Origin: an uncultured Collinsella sp.
GTDB taxonomy: Bacteria; Actinomycetota; Coriobacteriia; Coriobacteriales; Coriobacteriaceae
Assembly: GCA_902492235.1 (NCBI GenBank)
Contig: CABUKS010000014.1
Location: 1-60,816 of the forward strand
DNA: 60,816 nucleotides
Direction of reading: 5' to 3'
In this document: piece by piece, positions 8,840 to 16,744 of the stretch
How positions within the stretch are numbered: position 1 is the first letter of the stretch
Layout of the letters: every line of letters starts with the position of its first letter
Program-made: the position numbers and the translations under genes
The notes under the pieces: model-generated
What the model saw: only the letters and a program-made list of their open reading frames with translations
What the model was told of the DNA's origin: nothing
Databases searched by the model: none

Positions 8840-9739
8840 ATGATTGTCGAGAACCATGCGCTGTGGGGCGAGGAGCCGACCGAGGATTATCCGGCGACGT
8901 TTACGTATTTGGGTGCCGAGCCGTTGCCCGATAAACCGAATGGCCGCCGCCCCGCGGTGATTATCTGTGGCGGAGGTGCGTTTACGCATATCGCTCCGCA
9001 TGAGCAGGATCCTGTGGCGTTTGCGTTTTTGGATCACGGTTACCAGGCCTTTGTGCTCAACTATGTCACGAGTTCTACGGGTGACGTGAGCTTTCCGCAC
9101 CCCCAGGCGGATCTTGCCAAGATGGTCGCCACGGTGCGCGCCAACGCCGACGAGTGGCATGTCGATCCTAAGCGCGTGTGCGTCGTGGGCTTTTCTGCTG
9201 GCGGCATGATTTGCGCCTCGCTGGCAACACAGTGGAAGACCGGCCCCTTTGCGGCACTTGCCGGGGCGCGTCCGGACGACATTCGTCCCGATGCCGTGGT
9301 GCTGGGCTATCCATTGCTCGACTTTGCCTATGTGCGCGACATGCAGACGCGCGATCCGCGCATTGACTTGCGTGTGCCCAAGACGGGCGGCAAGACGGGG
9401 CGCGATTTGCTCAACGACTACCTGTCGATGGTGACGGGCGGCGAGGCAACTGACGAGCATCTGGCCGACATCTGCCCCACCACGCATGTTTCGCGTCAGA
9501 TGCCACCGACCTTTGTGTGGGGCGTGTCCGACGACAAGACGGCGCCGATCGCGCAGGTCTACCCGTTTGCGCAGCGCATGGCCGAGGAGGGCGTTGCATG
9601 CGAGATGCACGTCTTTGACCAAGGTGGTCACGGCCTTTCGCTCGGCAACGCCAACACCGCGGTCGACAACGAGGACAAGCAGGTGGCGGTCCGTCCCTGG
9701 ATCCGCCTAGCCTTCCGCTTCCTGGAGCGCCATCTGTAA
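8840..9739 (+). CDS. Alpha/beta hydrolase (esterase-like)
   Basis: 299-aa cytoplasmic alpha/beta hydrolase, with no signal peptide. It has the oxyanion-hole strand ICGGGAF (42-48), the nucleophile elbow GFSAGG (Ser119), an acid region GVSDDKTAP and the catalytic His in GGHGLSLGN near the end. This matches the BD-FAE/acetyl-xylan-esterase-like group, but the substrate is unknown. The ATG at 8840 follows AAGGGAG. It is divergent from the EIIA gene, so the 240-bp gap probably holds both promoters. Confidence 0.88.
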   Translation: MIVENHALWGEEPTEDYPATFTYLGAEPLPDKPNGRRPAVIICGGGAFTHIAPHEQDPVAFAFLDHGYQAFVLNYVTSSTGDVSFPHPQADLAKMVATVRANADEWHVDPKRVCVVGFSAGGMICASLATQWKTGPFAALAGARPDDIRPDAVVLGYPLLDFAYVRDMQTRDPRIDLRVPKTGGKTGRDLLNDYLSMVTGGEATDEHLADICPTTHVSRQMPPTFVWGVSDDKTAPIAQVYPFAQRMAEEGVACEMHVFDQGGHGLSLGNANTAVDNEDKQVAVRPWIRLAFRFLERHL

Positions 9740-9766
9740 GAGGACGGGCATCCCAGCCCTTCAATA

Positions 9767-9834
9767 ACTTGCGGTGAAATAGTTCCGATCTGGGGCATCA
9801 ACCAGCCCATCCAGGAACTATTCCACCGCAACTT
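9767..9834. repeat. Family B inverted repeat, copy B1
   Basis: Arms CTTGCGGTGAAATAGTTCC and GGAACTATTCCACCGCAACT flank a 27-nt loop. The arms are nearly identical to those at 13908-13974, but the loop differs. It lies right after the hydrolase gene and is followed by CGTTTTTG, so it could terminate transcription. Confidence 0.8.
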
Positions 9835-9853
9835 CGTTTTTGATATCCCGTCC

Positions 9854-10054
9854 GGAAACTGCATCCCAGTCTCGCCCTTCAAGGTGGGACACGGTTTCCC
9901 ATAGGGCCTCGATTTGGAAACCACATCCCGTTTCGAGCGGGGATTCTGGGATGCATTTTCCGTAAGAGGCCTGTTTGGGAAACCATATCCCGTTTCGAGC
10001 CAGAATTCTGGGATGTAGTTTCCCCGAGAGGCCTCATCGGGAAACTATGGCCCT
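9854..10054. repeat. Family C tandem array of palindromes, 62-bp period
   Basis: GGAAAC starts at 9854, 9916, 9978 and 10040, exactly 62 bp apart. Units 1-3 are each a hairpin: GGAAACYRYATCCC at the left, TGGGA...TTTCC at the right. They are joined by short spacers containing AGGCCT or GGGCCTC. Unit 4 is only a left half. CCTGTCCCC, the family A core, follows at about 10066. The array fills most of the 473-bp gap between the hydrolase and feoAB. No gene is visible there. Confidence 0.85.
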
Positions 10055-10092
10055 GAACTCTCCTGCCTGTCCCCATTGCGCCAATCTGCTGA

Positions 10093-10122
10093 TTGAACGT
10101 CGTTGTGTGTTCACGCTATCAT
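10093..10122 (+). promoter_or_regulatory. Putative promoter of feoAB
   Basis: TTGAAC (10093-10098) and TATCAT (10117-10122) are 18 nt apart, followed by the repeated GGTTAGCC motif. Confidence 0.5.
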
Positions 10123-10134
10123 GTAAGTTTAAAA

Positions 10135-10170
10135 TTGGTTAGCCATGGCAAACGGTTAGCCATGGTGAAC
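10135..10170 (+). promoter_or_regulatory. Repeated GGTTAGCCATGG boxes, possible DtxR-type iron operator
   Basis: GGTTAGCCATGG occurs twice, 17 bp apart, between the putative promoter and the feoAB start. GGTTAGCC equals half of the DtxR/IdeR consensus (TTAGGTTAGCCTAACCTAA). Iron repression of an iron importer would fit, but the regulator is not in the window. Confidence 0.45.
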
Positions 10171-10212
10171 ATAAATACAACGCCCTGCGGGCGCCGGGGG
10201 AGGAACACGGAC

Positions 10213-12573
10213 GTGAAGCTCGATACACTCGAGATTGGAAAGGACGCCGTTGTCGCATCGGTGGCATCGGACGATCAGGCACTCCGACAGCATATTTTGG
10301 ACATGGGTCTAACGCCGGGCACCGAAGTCACCATGATGAAGTACGCCCCCATGGGTGACCCGCTCGAGATCCGCCTGCGTGGCTACGAGTTGACACTGCG
10401 TAAGGACGATGCCGCTCGCATCGAGCTCGTGGGTATTCACGACACCGATACAGGTCCGCGCGCTAACGCCGCAATCGGCACGACGGAGCATCCGGCCCTG
10501 GGCGAGGGGACGTATTCGCCCCGTGCGGCAAAGACGGCCGTGCCCGAGGGCGCGCCGCTGCACTTTGCCCTCGCCGGCAACCAAAACTGCGGCAAGACCA
10601 CGTTATTCAACCAGCTGACGGGCTCCAACCAGCACGTCGGTAACTTTCCCGGCGTGACGGTCGACCGCAAAGATGGCACCATCCGTAACCATCCCGAGGC
10701 GAGCGTTACCGACCTGCCCGGCATTTACTCCCTGTCGCCGTACACAGGCGAGGAGGTCGTGAGCCGTCAGTTCATCCTCGACGAGCGTCCGGACGCCATC
10801 ATCGACATCATTGACGCCACCAACATCGAGCGCAACCTGTACCTGACACTGCAGCTCATGGAGCTTGACCGTCCTATGGTCATCGCGCTCAACATGATGG
10901 ACGAGGTGACCGCCAACGGCGGCGCCGTAGACGTCAACTTGCTCGAGAGCCTGTTGGGCGTGCCCGTTGTCCCCATTAGCGCTGCCCGCAACGAGGGCAT
11001 CGGCGAGCTGGTGGACCACGCCCTGCACGTGGCGCGGTTCCGCGAGCGCCCTGGTCGCCTGGACTTCTGCGCGCCCGATGGTCCGGACGGCGGCGCGCTG
11101 CATCGCTGCATTCACGGCATCGCCAACCTTATCGAGGACCATGCCGCGACGGCGCACATTCCCGTGCGTTTTGCGGCGACCAAGCTGGTTGAGGGCGACG
11201 AGCTGGTGACCGAGGCGCTTCACCTGGACCGCAACGAGCTCGACGCCATCGAGCACATCATTAGCCAAATGGAGGGCGAGGCCGGCACCGACCGTCTATC
11301 TGCGCTGGCTGACATGCGCTTCGGCTTTATCGGCGACGTGTGCGGGCGTTGCGTCGTCAAGCCGCACGAGAGCCGCGAGCACGTACGCTCCGTCAAGATT
11401 GACCGCATCCTGACGGGTCGTTACACGGCCATCCCGGCGTTCCTGGTGATCATGGGTCTCGTCTTTTGGCTGACGTTTGGCGTGATCGGCGCGGCGTTGC
11501 AGGGACTTATGGAGGACGGCATCGCTGCCATCATCGCCTCGGCCGATGCGGGCCTCAAAGCGTTCGGCACCAACGACGTAGTGCGCTCGCTGGCTGTCGA
11601 CGGTGTGCTTACGGGCGTGGGCAGCGTGCTGACCTTTCTGCCGATTATCGTCGTGCTCTTCTTGTTCCTTTCCATTCTGGAAGACTCGGGCTACATGGCG
11701 CGCGTGGCCTTTGTCATGGATAAGGTATTGCGTCGCTTTGGCCTGTCGGGCCGCAGCTTTGTGCCCATGCTCGTCGGTTTTGGCTGCACCGTGCCGGCTA
11801 TCATGTCGACCCGTACGCTCCCATCCGAGCACGACCGCAAGATGACCGTCATGCTCACGCCGTTCATGAGCTGCTCGGCCAAGTTGCCGGTCTACGGTCT
11901 GCTGTGCGGGGCGTTTTTCCCACAGGCGACGGTTCCCGCCATGGTCTCGCTCTATCTGATTGGCATTGCGGTTGGTTGCATCGCGGCTTTGGTGCTCAAC
12001 CGCACGGCATTTAAGGGCGACCCGGTGCCGTTTATCATGGAGCTTCCCAATTACCGTCTGCCGAGCGTCAAGACGACGGTGATGCTGGCATGGGATAAGG
12101 CCAAGGACTTTATTACCAAGGCCTTTACCATTATCTTTGCTGCTACCGTGGTCATCTGGTTCCTTCAGACGTTCGACATTCGCTTTAATGTGGTCGCCGA
12201 TCAGTCGCAGAGTCTACTTGCGGGCCTCGGCAGCATTATCGCGCCGGCGCTGGCGCCGCTTGGCTTTGGCGACTGGCGTGCATCCACGGCGCTCGTCACC
12301 GGACTTATCGCCAAGGAGAGTGTCATCTCGACCCTCACCGTGCTTTTGGGCGCGACCTCGCCTGCGGTGTTGTCGACCATGTTTTCGCCGTTTACTGCCT
12401 ATGTGTTCCTGGTCTTTACGCTGCTGTACCCGCCCTGCGTGGCTGCCATCGGCGCCGTCAAGAGCGAGCTGGGCGCGCGCTACGCCGTTGCCGTGTTCGC
12501 GTTTCAGGTGGCAGTCGCCTGGATCGTGGCGTTTGTCGTGCATTCGGCGGGCATATTGCTGGGGTTGGCTTAG
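10213..12573 (+). CDS. feoB: Ferrous iron transporter, FeoA-FeoB fusion
   Basis: 786-aa inner-membrane Fe(II) importer. Residues 1-75 form a FeoA SH3-like domain (VKLDTLEIGKDAVVASVAS). A linker leads to the FeoB G domain, with G1 GNQNCGKT (122-129), DLPGIYSL and NMMDE. The C-terminal membrane part has two Gate-like halves (GFGCTVPAIMSTR; AKLPVYGLL). I chose the GTG at 10213 because it matches the normal FeoA start and follows a GGGGGAGGA stretch. An upstream ATG at 10162 is possible but would put extra residues before FeoA. FeoA and FeoB are usually separate proteins. Confidence 0.93.
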   Translation: MKLDTLEIGKDAVVASVASDDQALRQHILDMGLTPGTEVTMMKYAPMGDPLEIRLRGYELTLRKDDAARIELVGIHDTDTGPRANAAIGTTEHPALGEGTYSPRAAKTAVPEGAPLHFALAGNQNCGKTTLFNQLTGSNQHVGNFPGVTVDRKDGTIRNHPEASVTDLPGIYSLSPYTGEEVVSRQFILDERPDAIIDIIDATNIERNLYLTLQLMELDRPMVIALNMMDEVTANGGAVDVNLLESLLGVPVVPISAARNEGIGELVDHALHVARFRERPGRLDFCAPDGPDGGALHRCIHGIANLIEDHAATAHIPVRFAATKLVEGDELVTEALHLDRNELDAIEHIISQMEGEAGTDRLSALADMRFGFIGDVCGRCVVKPHESREHVRSVKIDRILTGRYTAIPAFLVIMGLVFWLTFGVIGAALQGLMEDGIAAIIASADAGLKAFGTNDVVRSLAVDGVLTGVGSVLTFLPIIVVLFLFLSILEDSGYMARVAFVMDKVLRRFGLSGRSFVPMLVGFGCTVPAIMSTRTLPSEHDRKMTVMLTPFMSCSAKLPVYGLLCGAFFPQATVPAMVSLYLIGIAVGCIAALVLNRTAFKGDPVPFIMELPNYRLPSVKTTVMLAWDKAKDFITKAFTIIFAATVVIWFLQTFDIRFNVVADQSQSLLAGLGSIIAPALAPLGFGDWRASTALVTGLIAKESVISTLTVLLGATSPAVLSTMFSPFTAYVFLVFTLLYPPCVAAIGAVKSELGARYAVAVFAFQVAVAWIVAFVVHSAGILLGLA

Positions 12574-12614
12574 TTATTTATTGGCGGCGCAACCTCTGTG
12601 TATCGAATTGTTTT

Positions 12615-12652
12615 CGGCCCCGCATCTGTTGCTGACAGATGCGGGGCCGTTG
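12615..12652 (+). terminator. Intrinsic terminator of feoAB
   Basis: CGGCCCCGCATCTGT pairs with ACAGATGCGGGGCCG around a 5-nt loop, 40 bp past the feoAB stop. The following T content is low. Confidence 0.7.
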
Positions 12653-12694
12653 CTATATAATCGCCTCCGCTCAAAATGATTGGAGACGTTATAT

Positions 12695-13891
12695 ATGAGT
12701 CAGGCAAGGCAAGACGGCATCACGCTCAGGCAGTGGCTCCCGCTCGTCGGGCTCACCTGCTGTGCGTTCGTGTTCAACACGTCGGAGTTTATGCCCATCG
12801 GCCTTTTGACTGATATCGCCGCGTCGTTCTCGCTCACCGAGGCCCAGGCGGGCATCATGATCTCGGTCTACGCCTGGGGCGTCATGCTGTTGTCGTTACC
12901 ACTCATGGTGTTTGCCTCGCGTTTCGAGTTTAAGCGGATGCTGCTGGGCGTGCTGGCCGTGTTCTCGCTCGGTCAGTTCCTGTCCGCTGTGGCGCCGACC
13001 TATCCCATCCTGGTCTGCGCGCGCCTGGTGGTCGCTTGCGCACATGCCGTGTTCTGGTCAGTCGCCTCGATTATGGCCTCGCGCCTGGTCGACACTCGCC
13101 ACGGCGCGCTCGCCATCAGCATGATCGCTACGGGCTCGTCCATCGCGCAGATCTTTGGCCTGCCTCTCGGTCGCGCCATTGGCTTGGCCGTGGGCTGGCG
13201 CATGACGTTTGCCGTGGTCGGGGGCCTCTCAGCTATCGCGGCCGTCTACCAGGCAGCGGTGTTCCCGGCCATGCCGGCGGGTGAGCGCTTTACCGTCAAA
13301 CAGCTGCCCGAGCTGCTCAAGAACCCGCTCCTCATCGCGCTCTACGCAGTCACGGTCTTCATGGCGACCGGCTATTACGCAAGCTACAGCTATATCGAGC
13401 CCTTCCTGGCGCAGGTCGCGCACGTCGATGCGGGCGCCATTACCATGACGCTGACGGCGTTTGGCTGCTCTGGTTTGCTCGGAAGCTGGCTGTTTGGCCG
13501 CCTGTTCGATGGGCATCGCTTTCCGTTCTTGGCTATCACGCTCTCTGGCGTGCCGGTGGCTCTGCTGCTTATGGCCCCTGCAGCCTCGGCGCTCGTGTTG
13601 GTGCTTGCCGTCTGCGCGCTATGGGGCTGCTGCGCCACGGCCTTCAATGTGGCGTTCCAGGCCGAGCTCATCAAGTACACGCCGGCGGATTCGTCGGCTG
13701 TCGCCATGTCGATCTTCTCGGGCCTGTTCAACCTCGGTATCGGCACGGGTACCGCGATTGGCGGAGCCGTGGTTTCGGGTCCCGGTATCGCTTGGATCGG
13801 CTGCGCAGGTGGCGCAATCGCCGTCGTGGGCGTCATCCTCGCTATCACGGTGCTATTCCCGGCCATACGCCGCGCAAAGCCCGTTGCCTAG
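12695..13891 (+). CDS. MFS transporter (sugar-efflux / SotB-YdhP type)
   Basis: 398-aa permease with 12 predicted membrane segments. The first is LPLVGLTCCAFVFNTSEFMPIGLL, a helix style typical of DHA1-type exporters such as SotB, YdhP and AraJ. Conserved elements include the loop 2-3 region SRFEFKRMLL and motif-C-like GSSIAQIFGLPLGRAIG. The ATG at 12695 has GGAGA 8 nt upstream. The substrate is not predictable. It lies alone between feoAB and the GH13 gene. Confidence 0.85.
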   Translation: MSQARQDGITLRQWLPLVGLTCCAFVFNTSEFMPIGLLTDIAASFSLTEAQAGIMISVYAWGVMLLSLPLMVFASRFEFKRMLLGVLAVFSLGQFLSAVAPTYPILVCARLVVACAHAVFWSVASIMASRLVDTRHGALAISMIATGSSIAQIFGLPLGRAIGLAVGWRMTFAVVGGLSAIAAVYQAAVFPAMPAGERFTVKQLPELLKNPLLIALYAVTVFMATGYYASYSYIEPFLAQVAHVDAGAITMTLTAFGCSGLLGSWLFGRLFDGHRFPFLAITLSGVPVALLLMAPAASALVLVLAVCALWGCCATAFNVAFQAELIKYTPADSSAVAMSIFSGLFNLGIGTGTAIGGAVVSGPGIAWIGCAGGAIAVVGVILAITVLFPAIRRAKPVA

Positions 13892-13907
13892 CCACATCCT
13901 CCTCATC

Positions 13908-13974
13908 AGTTGCGGTGAAATAGTTCCTGTTTAAGGCCTCTGAAGGCCCAAGTAGGAACTATTCCACCGCAACT
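13908..13974. repeat. Family B inverted repeat, copy B2
   Basis: AGTTGCGGTGAAATAGTTCC pairs with GGAACTATTCCACCGCAACT with one mismatch. The loop (TGTTTAAGGCCTCTGAAGG...) is unrelated to that of B1. It follows the MFS stop by 17 bp. Confidence 0.85.
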
Positions 13975-14046
13975 TATTTTGGGGAAGAGGATACAAGCTG
14001 GGCATACAATGGGTGGCGTTGCGTGAAGGATTTCCGGGAGGCTGTT

Positions 14047-15423
14047 ATGTGGGCATACGAGACGACGTTCTATCAAATCTATCCGCTGGGCTTTTGTGGA
14101 GCTCCGCGCGAGAACGCTGCACCCGTTGCCGAGGATGAGCTCGCCCAGGCTGCCAACGCCGTGCCCAATCCCGATGCTCCTATCATGAAAATCGCCCAAT
14201 GGGCCGACTACCTGCAGGAACTCGGCGTTGGCGCCGTGCTCATCAACCCACCGCTCGAGTCCGATAGCCACGGCTACGATACGCGCAGCCTGCGTCATAT
14301 CGACCGTCGCCTGGGTGGGGATGCCGACTTTGCCGCCGTGTGCGATACACTGCATGCCCACGGCATCCGCGTGGTACTCGATGCGGTCTTCAACCATGTG
14401 GGCCGTGGCTTTTGGGCCTTCCGCGATGTGCAGGAGCGCAAGTGGGACTCGCCCTACAAGGACTGGTTCCACATTAGCTTTGACGGCGACTCCTGCTATG
14501 GCGACGGCTTTTGGTACGAGGGCTGGGAAGGCCATTTTGAGCTTGTGAAACTCAACCTGCAAAATCCCGCCGTGGTCGATTACCTGCTCGAGTCCGTGCG
14601 CCGCTGGGCCGAGGTCTTTGGCGTCGACGGGTTGCGTCTGGACGTCGCCTATATGCTCGACCGCGACTTCATGCGTCGCCTGCACGCCTTTACCCGTGAG
14701 CTCAAGCCCGACTTCGTGCTGATCGGTGAGACGCTCCACGGCGACTACAACCAGATCGTCAACGACGAGATGCTCGACTCCTGCACCAACTACGAGTGTT
14801 ACAAGGGCCTGTACTCCAGCTTTAACTCGGTCAACATGTTCGAGATTGCCCATTCGTTGCATCGTCAGTTTGGCGGCGACCCGTGGTGCATCTACCGCGG
14901 CAAACACCTGCTGTCGTTTGTCGACAACCACGACGTGCCACGCTTGGCGAGCATCCTCACTGACAAGTCCTGCCTGCGCCCCGCCTATGGCATGCTCTTT
15001 GGCATGCCGGGCATCCCGTGCGTCTACTACGGCAGCGAGTGGGGAATTGCTGGCGAAAAGGGCGGCCCCGATGGCGACTGGGCGCTGCGACCTGCGCTCG
15101 ATGAGCCTGCGCCCAACGAGCTGACGGCTTTCATCAAGCAGCTCACGCACCTGCGCTCGGCCGACGACGCGGCGGCCCGTGCTCTCAACTACGGTGCCTA
15201 TCGCAACGTGGTGATCCAGAACAAGCAGCTGCTGTTCGAGCGCGCCTGCGACGACGCGACGGTGCTTGTGGCGGTCAATGCCGTGAACGAGCCCTATACC
15301 TTTGGAGCCGGCGAGCTCGACGGCTCCTTTGTCGACCTGCTTGCCGACGATGCGCCCGCGGTCGAGCTGGCGGGCTCTCTTGAGCTTGCGCCCTACGAGG
15401 TGCGCTATCTGTTGAGGGCCTAG
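14047..15423 (+). CDS. Glycoside hydrolase family 13 (alpha-amylase family) enzyme
   Basis: 458-aa (beta/alpha)8 enzyme acting on alpha-glucosidic bonds, without a signal peptide and so cytoplasmic. Conserved regions: I DAVFNHVG (112-119), II GLRLDVAYM with nucleophile Asp199, III LIGETLHG with acid Glu228, IV FVDNHD with Asp296. The short N-terminus lacks a separate starch-binding domain. It is most like the maltodextrin-degrading (cyclomaltodextrinase/neopullulanase) group. The ATG at 14047 follows GGGAGG. It ends 3 bp before the next gene, so the two are probably co-transcribed. Confidence 0.9.
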   Translation: MWAYETTFYQIYPLGFCGAPRENAAPVAEDELAQAANAVPNPDAPIMKIAQWADYLQELGVGAVLINPPLESDSHGYDTRSLRHIDRRLGGDADFAAVCDTLHAHGIRVVLDAVFNHVGRGFWAFRDVQERKWDSPYKDWFHISFDGDSCYGDGFWYEGWEGHFELVKLNLQNPAVVDYLLESVRRWAEVFGVDGLRLDVAYMLDRDFMRRLHAFTRELKPDFVLIGETLHGDYNQIVNDEMLDSCTNYECYKGLYSSFNSVNMFEIAHSLHRQFGGDPWCIYRGKHLLSFVDNHDVPRLASILTDKSCLRPAYGMLFGMPGIPCVYYGSEWGIAGEKGGPDGDWALRPALDEPAPNELTAFIKQLTHLRSADDAAARALNYGAYRNVVIQNKQLLFERACDDATVLVAVNAVNEPYTFGAGELDGSFVDLLADDAPAVELAGSLELAPYEVRYLLRA

Positions 15424-15426
15424 GCC

Positions 15427-15990
15427 ATGGCAGCGTCTGACGAGGGCTATCAACATATTGAGCATGGGTTTGAACCCGTGTTTGACGAGCGCTCGCGCGT
15501 TTTGGTGCTGGGGTCGTTTCCCTCGGTGCTTTCGCGCGCCAATGCCTTTTATTACGGCAACCCTCAGAATCGCTTTTGGCGTGTGATGGCCACGTGCCTC
15601 GGTATGCCTGTGCCGCCCAACGAGGGCGATCCTTTGGCAAGCGGTGAGCCCGCGACGCTCGATGCCTCCATTGCCGCCAAGCGCTCCATGCTGCTGAACG
15701 GTGGCGTGGCCCTGTGGGATGTGATTGAGAGCTGCGACATTAAGGGCTCGAGCGACGCAAGCATCCGCAACGTTGTGCCGGCACATATCGAGCGCATTAC
15801 CGGCGCAGCTCCCATTGAGCAGGTGATATGCAACGGAGGTACGGCGGGGCGCCTTTATAAGCGCTATCTACAGGAGCGGACGGGTCTGTCCGCTGTCGTA
15901 TTGCCGTCAACTAGTCCCGCCAATGCCGCCTGGCGTCTGGAGCGTCTTGTTGAGCGCTGGCACGAAGCCGTTGACTGGGCCGCTCTCTAA
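15427..15990 (+). CDS. DNA-deoxyinosine (hypoxanthine) glycosylase, UDG superfamily
   Basis: 187-aa base-excision repair enzyme expected to remove hypoxanthine from deaminated adenine. The UDG-fold motifs are LVLGSFPSVLSR (motif A), YYGNPQNRFW and LPSTSPANA (motif B). This combination marks the family-6 HDG group. The ATG lies 3 bp after the GH13 stop, without a good ribosome-binding site of its own, suggesting coupling. Its stop meets the convergent gene's stop with one base between them. Confidence 0.88.
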   Translation: MAASDEGYQHIEHGFEPVFDERSRVLVLGSFPSVLSRANAFYYGNPQNRFWRVMATCLGMPVPPNEGDPLASGEPATLDASIAAKRSMLLNGGVALWDVIESCDIKGSSDASIRNVVPAHIERITGAAPIEQVICNGGTAGRLYKRYLQERTGLSAVVLPSTSPANAAWRLERLVERWHEAVDWAAL

Positions 15991-15991
15991 T

Positions 15992-16651
15992 TTAGATATC
16001 TGATTGGGCGCGGGCGCCGAGGCGTTTCAGAACGCCTCGCCAGATCGGCGCGGGCACGGCTGGCTCGGCGCAAACCATGCCGTCGACGTTGACGTTGACG
16101 GCATTGCCGCCGCCAAGTCGCTGCGCATGCTCGACGGAGCAGCCCATGCGAACGGCGCCTACGAGCTTGTCCATCGCTTCGGAAAATGGCCGGCGCAAGA
16201 GGCCCATACGCGGGGAGTGGCGAAGCGCCGCAATACCGCTGCCGGCACAGACGACAACGCCGCCACACCACAATTGGTCATGGCGCTCACATGCCTTGTG
16301 CAGACGAACGGCGGTCCCGCGCGCCTGCTTAGCGCCCTCTTGTGCGGCTCGAATCGCGGCATAGACGCGCGTTCCCGTACCGCCAAAGCGTTCAAGCGCC
16401 TGCTCGATAGCTGTCAACGTCTCATCGTCAGCCATATCTTCAATGGCCAGCACCATGCCATCGACTGCACCGGCATCATCCGCCTCCAAATCGACCGGGT
16501 GGGGGAGCGCGGTGCCGGAAAGCCGGGCATAGGCCGCGATGGCATCCTGCAGGTCCCAGAGCAAAAACTCAAGATCGGCGCTATTGGGAATGCTGATATA
16601 CGCAATGGTTTGCAGCGTTTTTGGTACATCGCCGCGCGCGATCGTCTCCAT
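15992..16651 (-). CDS. Conserved protein of unknown function
   Basis: 219 aa, soluble, no signal peptide; I do not recognise it with certainty. The N-terminal part (LQTIAYISIPNSADLEFLLWDLQDAI) and middle are helix-rich. The C-terminal half (LWCGGVVVCAGSGIAAL...PRMGLLRRPFSEAMDKLVGAV) recalls flavodoxin-like domains, but no FMN motif is clear. The ATG at 16651 has AAAGGAGG 5 nt upstream, which supports a real gene. It converges on the glycosylase gene with no room for a terminator. Confidence 0.7.
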   Translation of the reverse strand: METIARGDVPKTLQTIAYISIPNSADLEFLLWDLQDAIAAYARLSGTALPHPVDLEADDAGAVDGMVLAIEDMADDETLTAIEQALERFGGTGTRVYAAIRAAQEGAKQARGTAVRLHKACERHDQLWCGGVVVCAGSGIAALRHSPRMGLLRRPFSEAMDKLVGAVRMGCSVEHAQRLGGGNAVNVNVDGMVCAEPAVPAPIWRGVLKRLGARAQSDI

Positions 16652-16744
16652 GCCGCCTCCTTTCCGGTTGGTTTCCGTTTAGGTTACACCGTCTGACGGC
16701 GCCCCGCCGCGCTATCCTAGTGCAACCCTTACGAAAGGAATGCC

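Noticed and set aside
9854..10054. CRISPR array
   Set aside because: The 62-bp units are palindromes repeated over nearly their whole length, without unique spacers of constant size, and no cas gene is present.
13906..15786. A 626-codon open frame antisense to the GH13 and glycosylase genes
   Set aside because: Both sense genes are complete with catalytic residues; the antisense frame has none.
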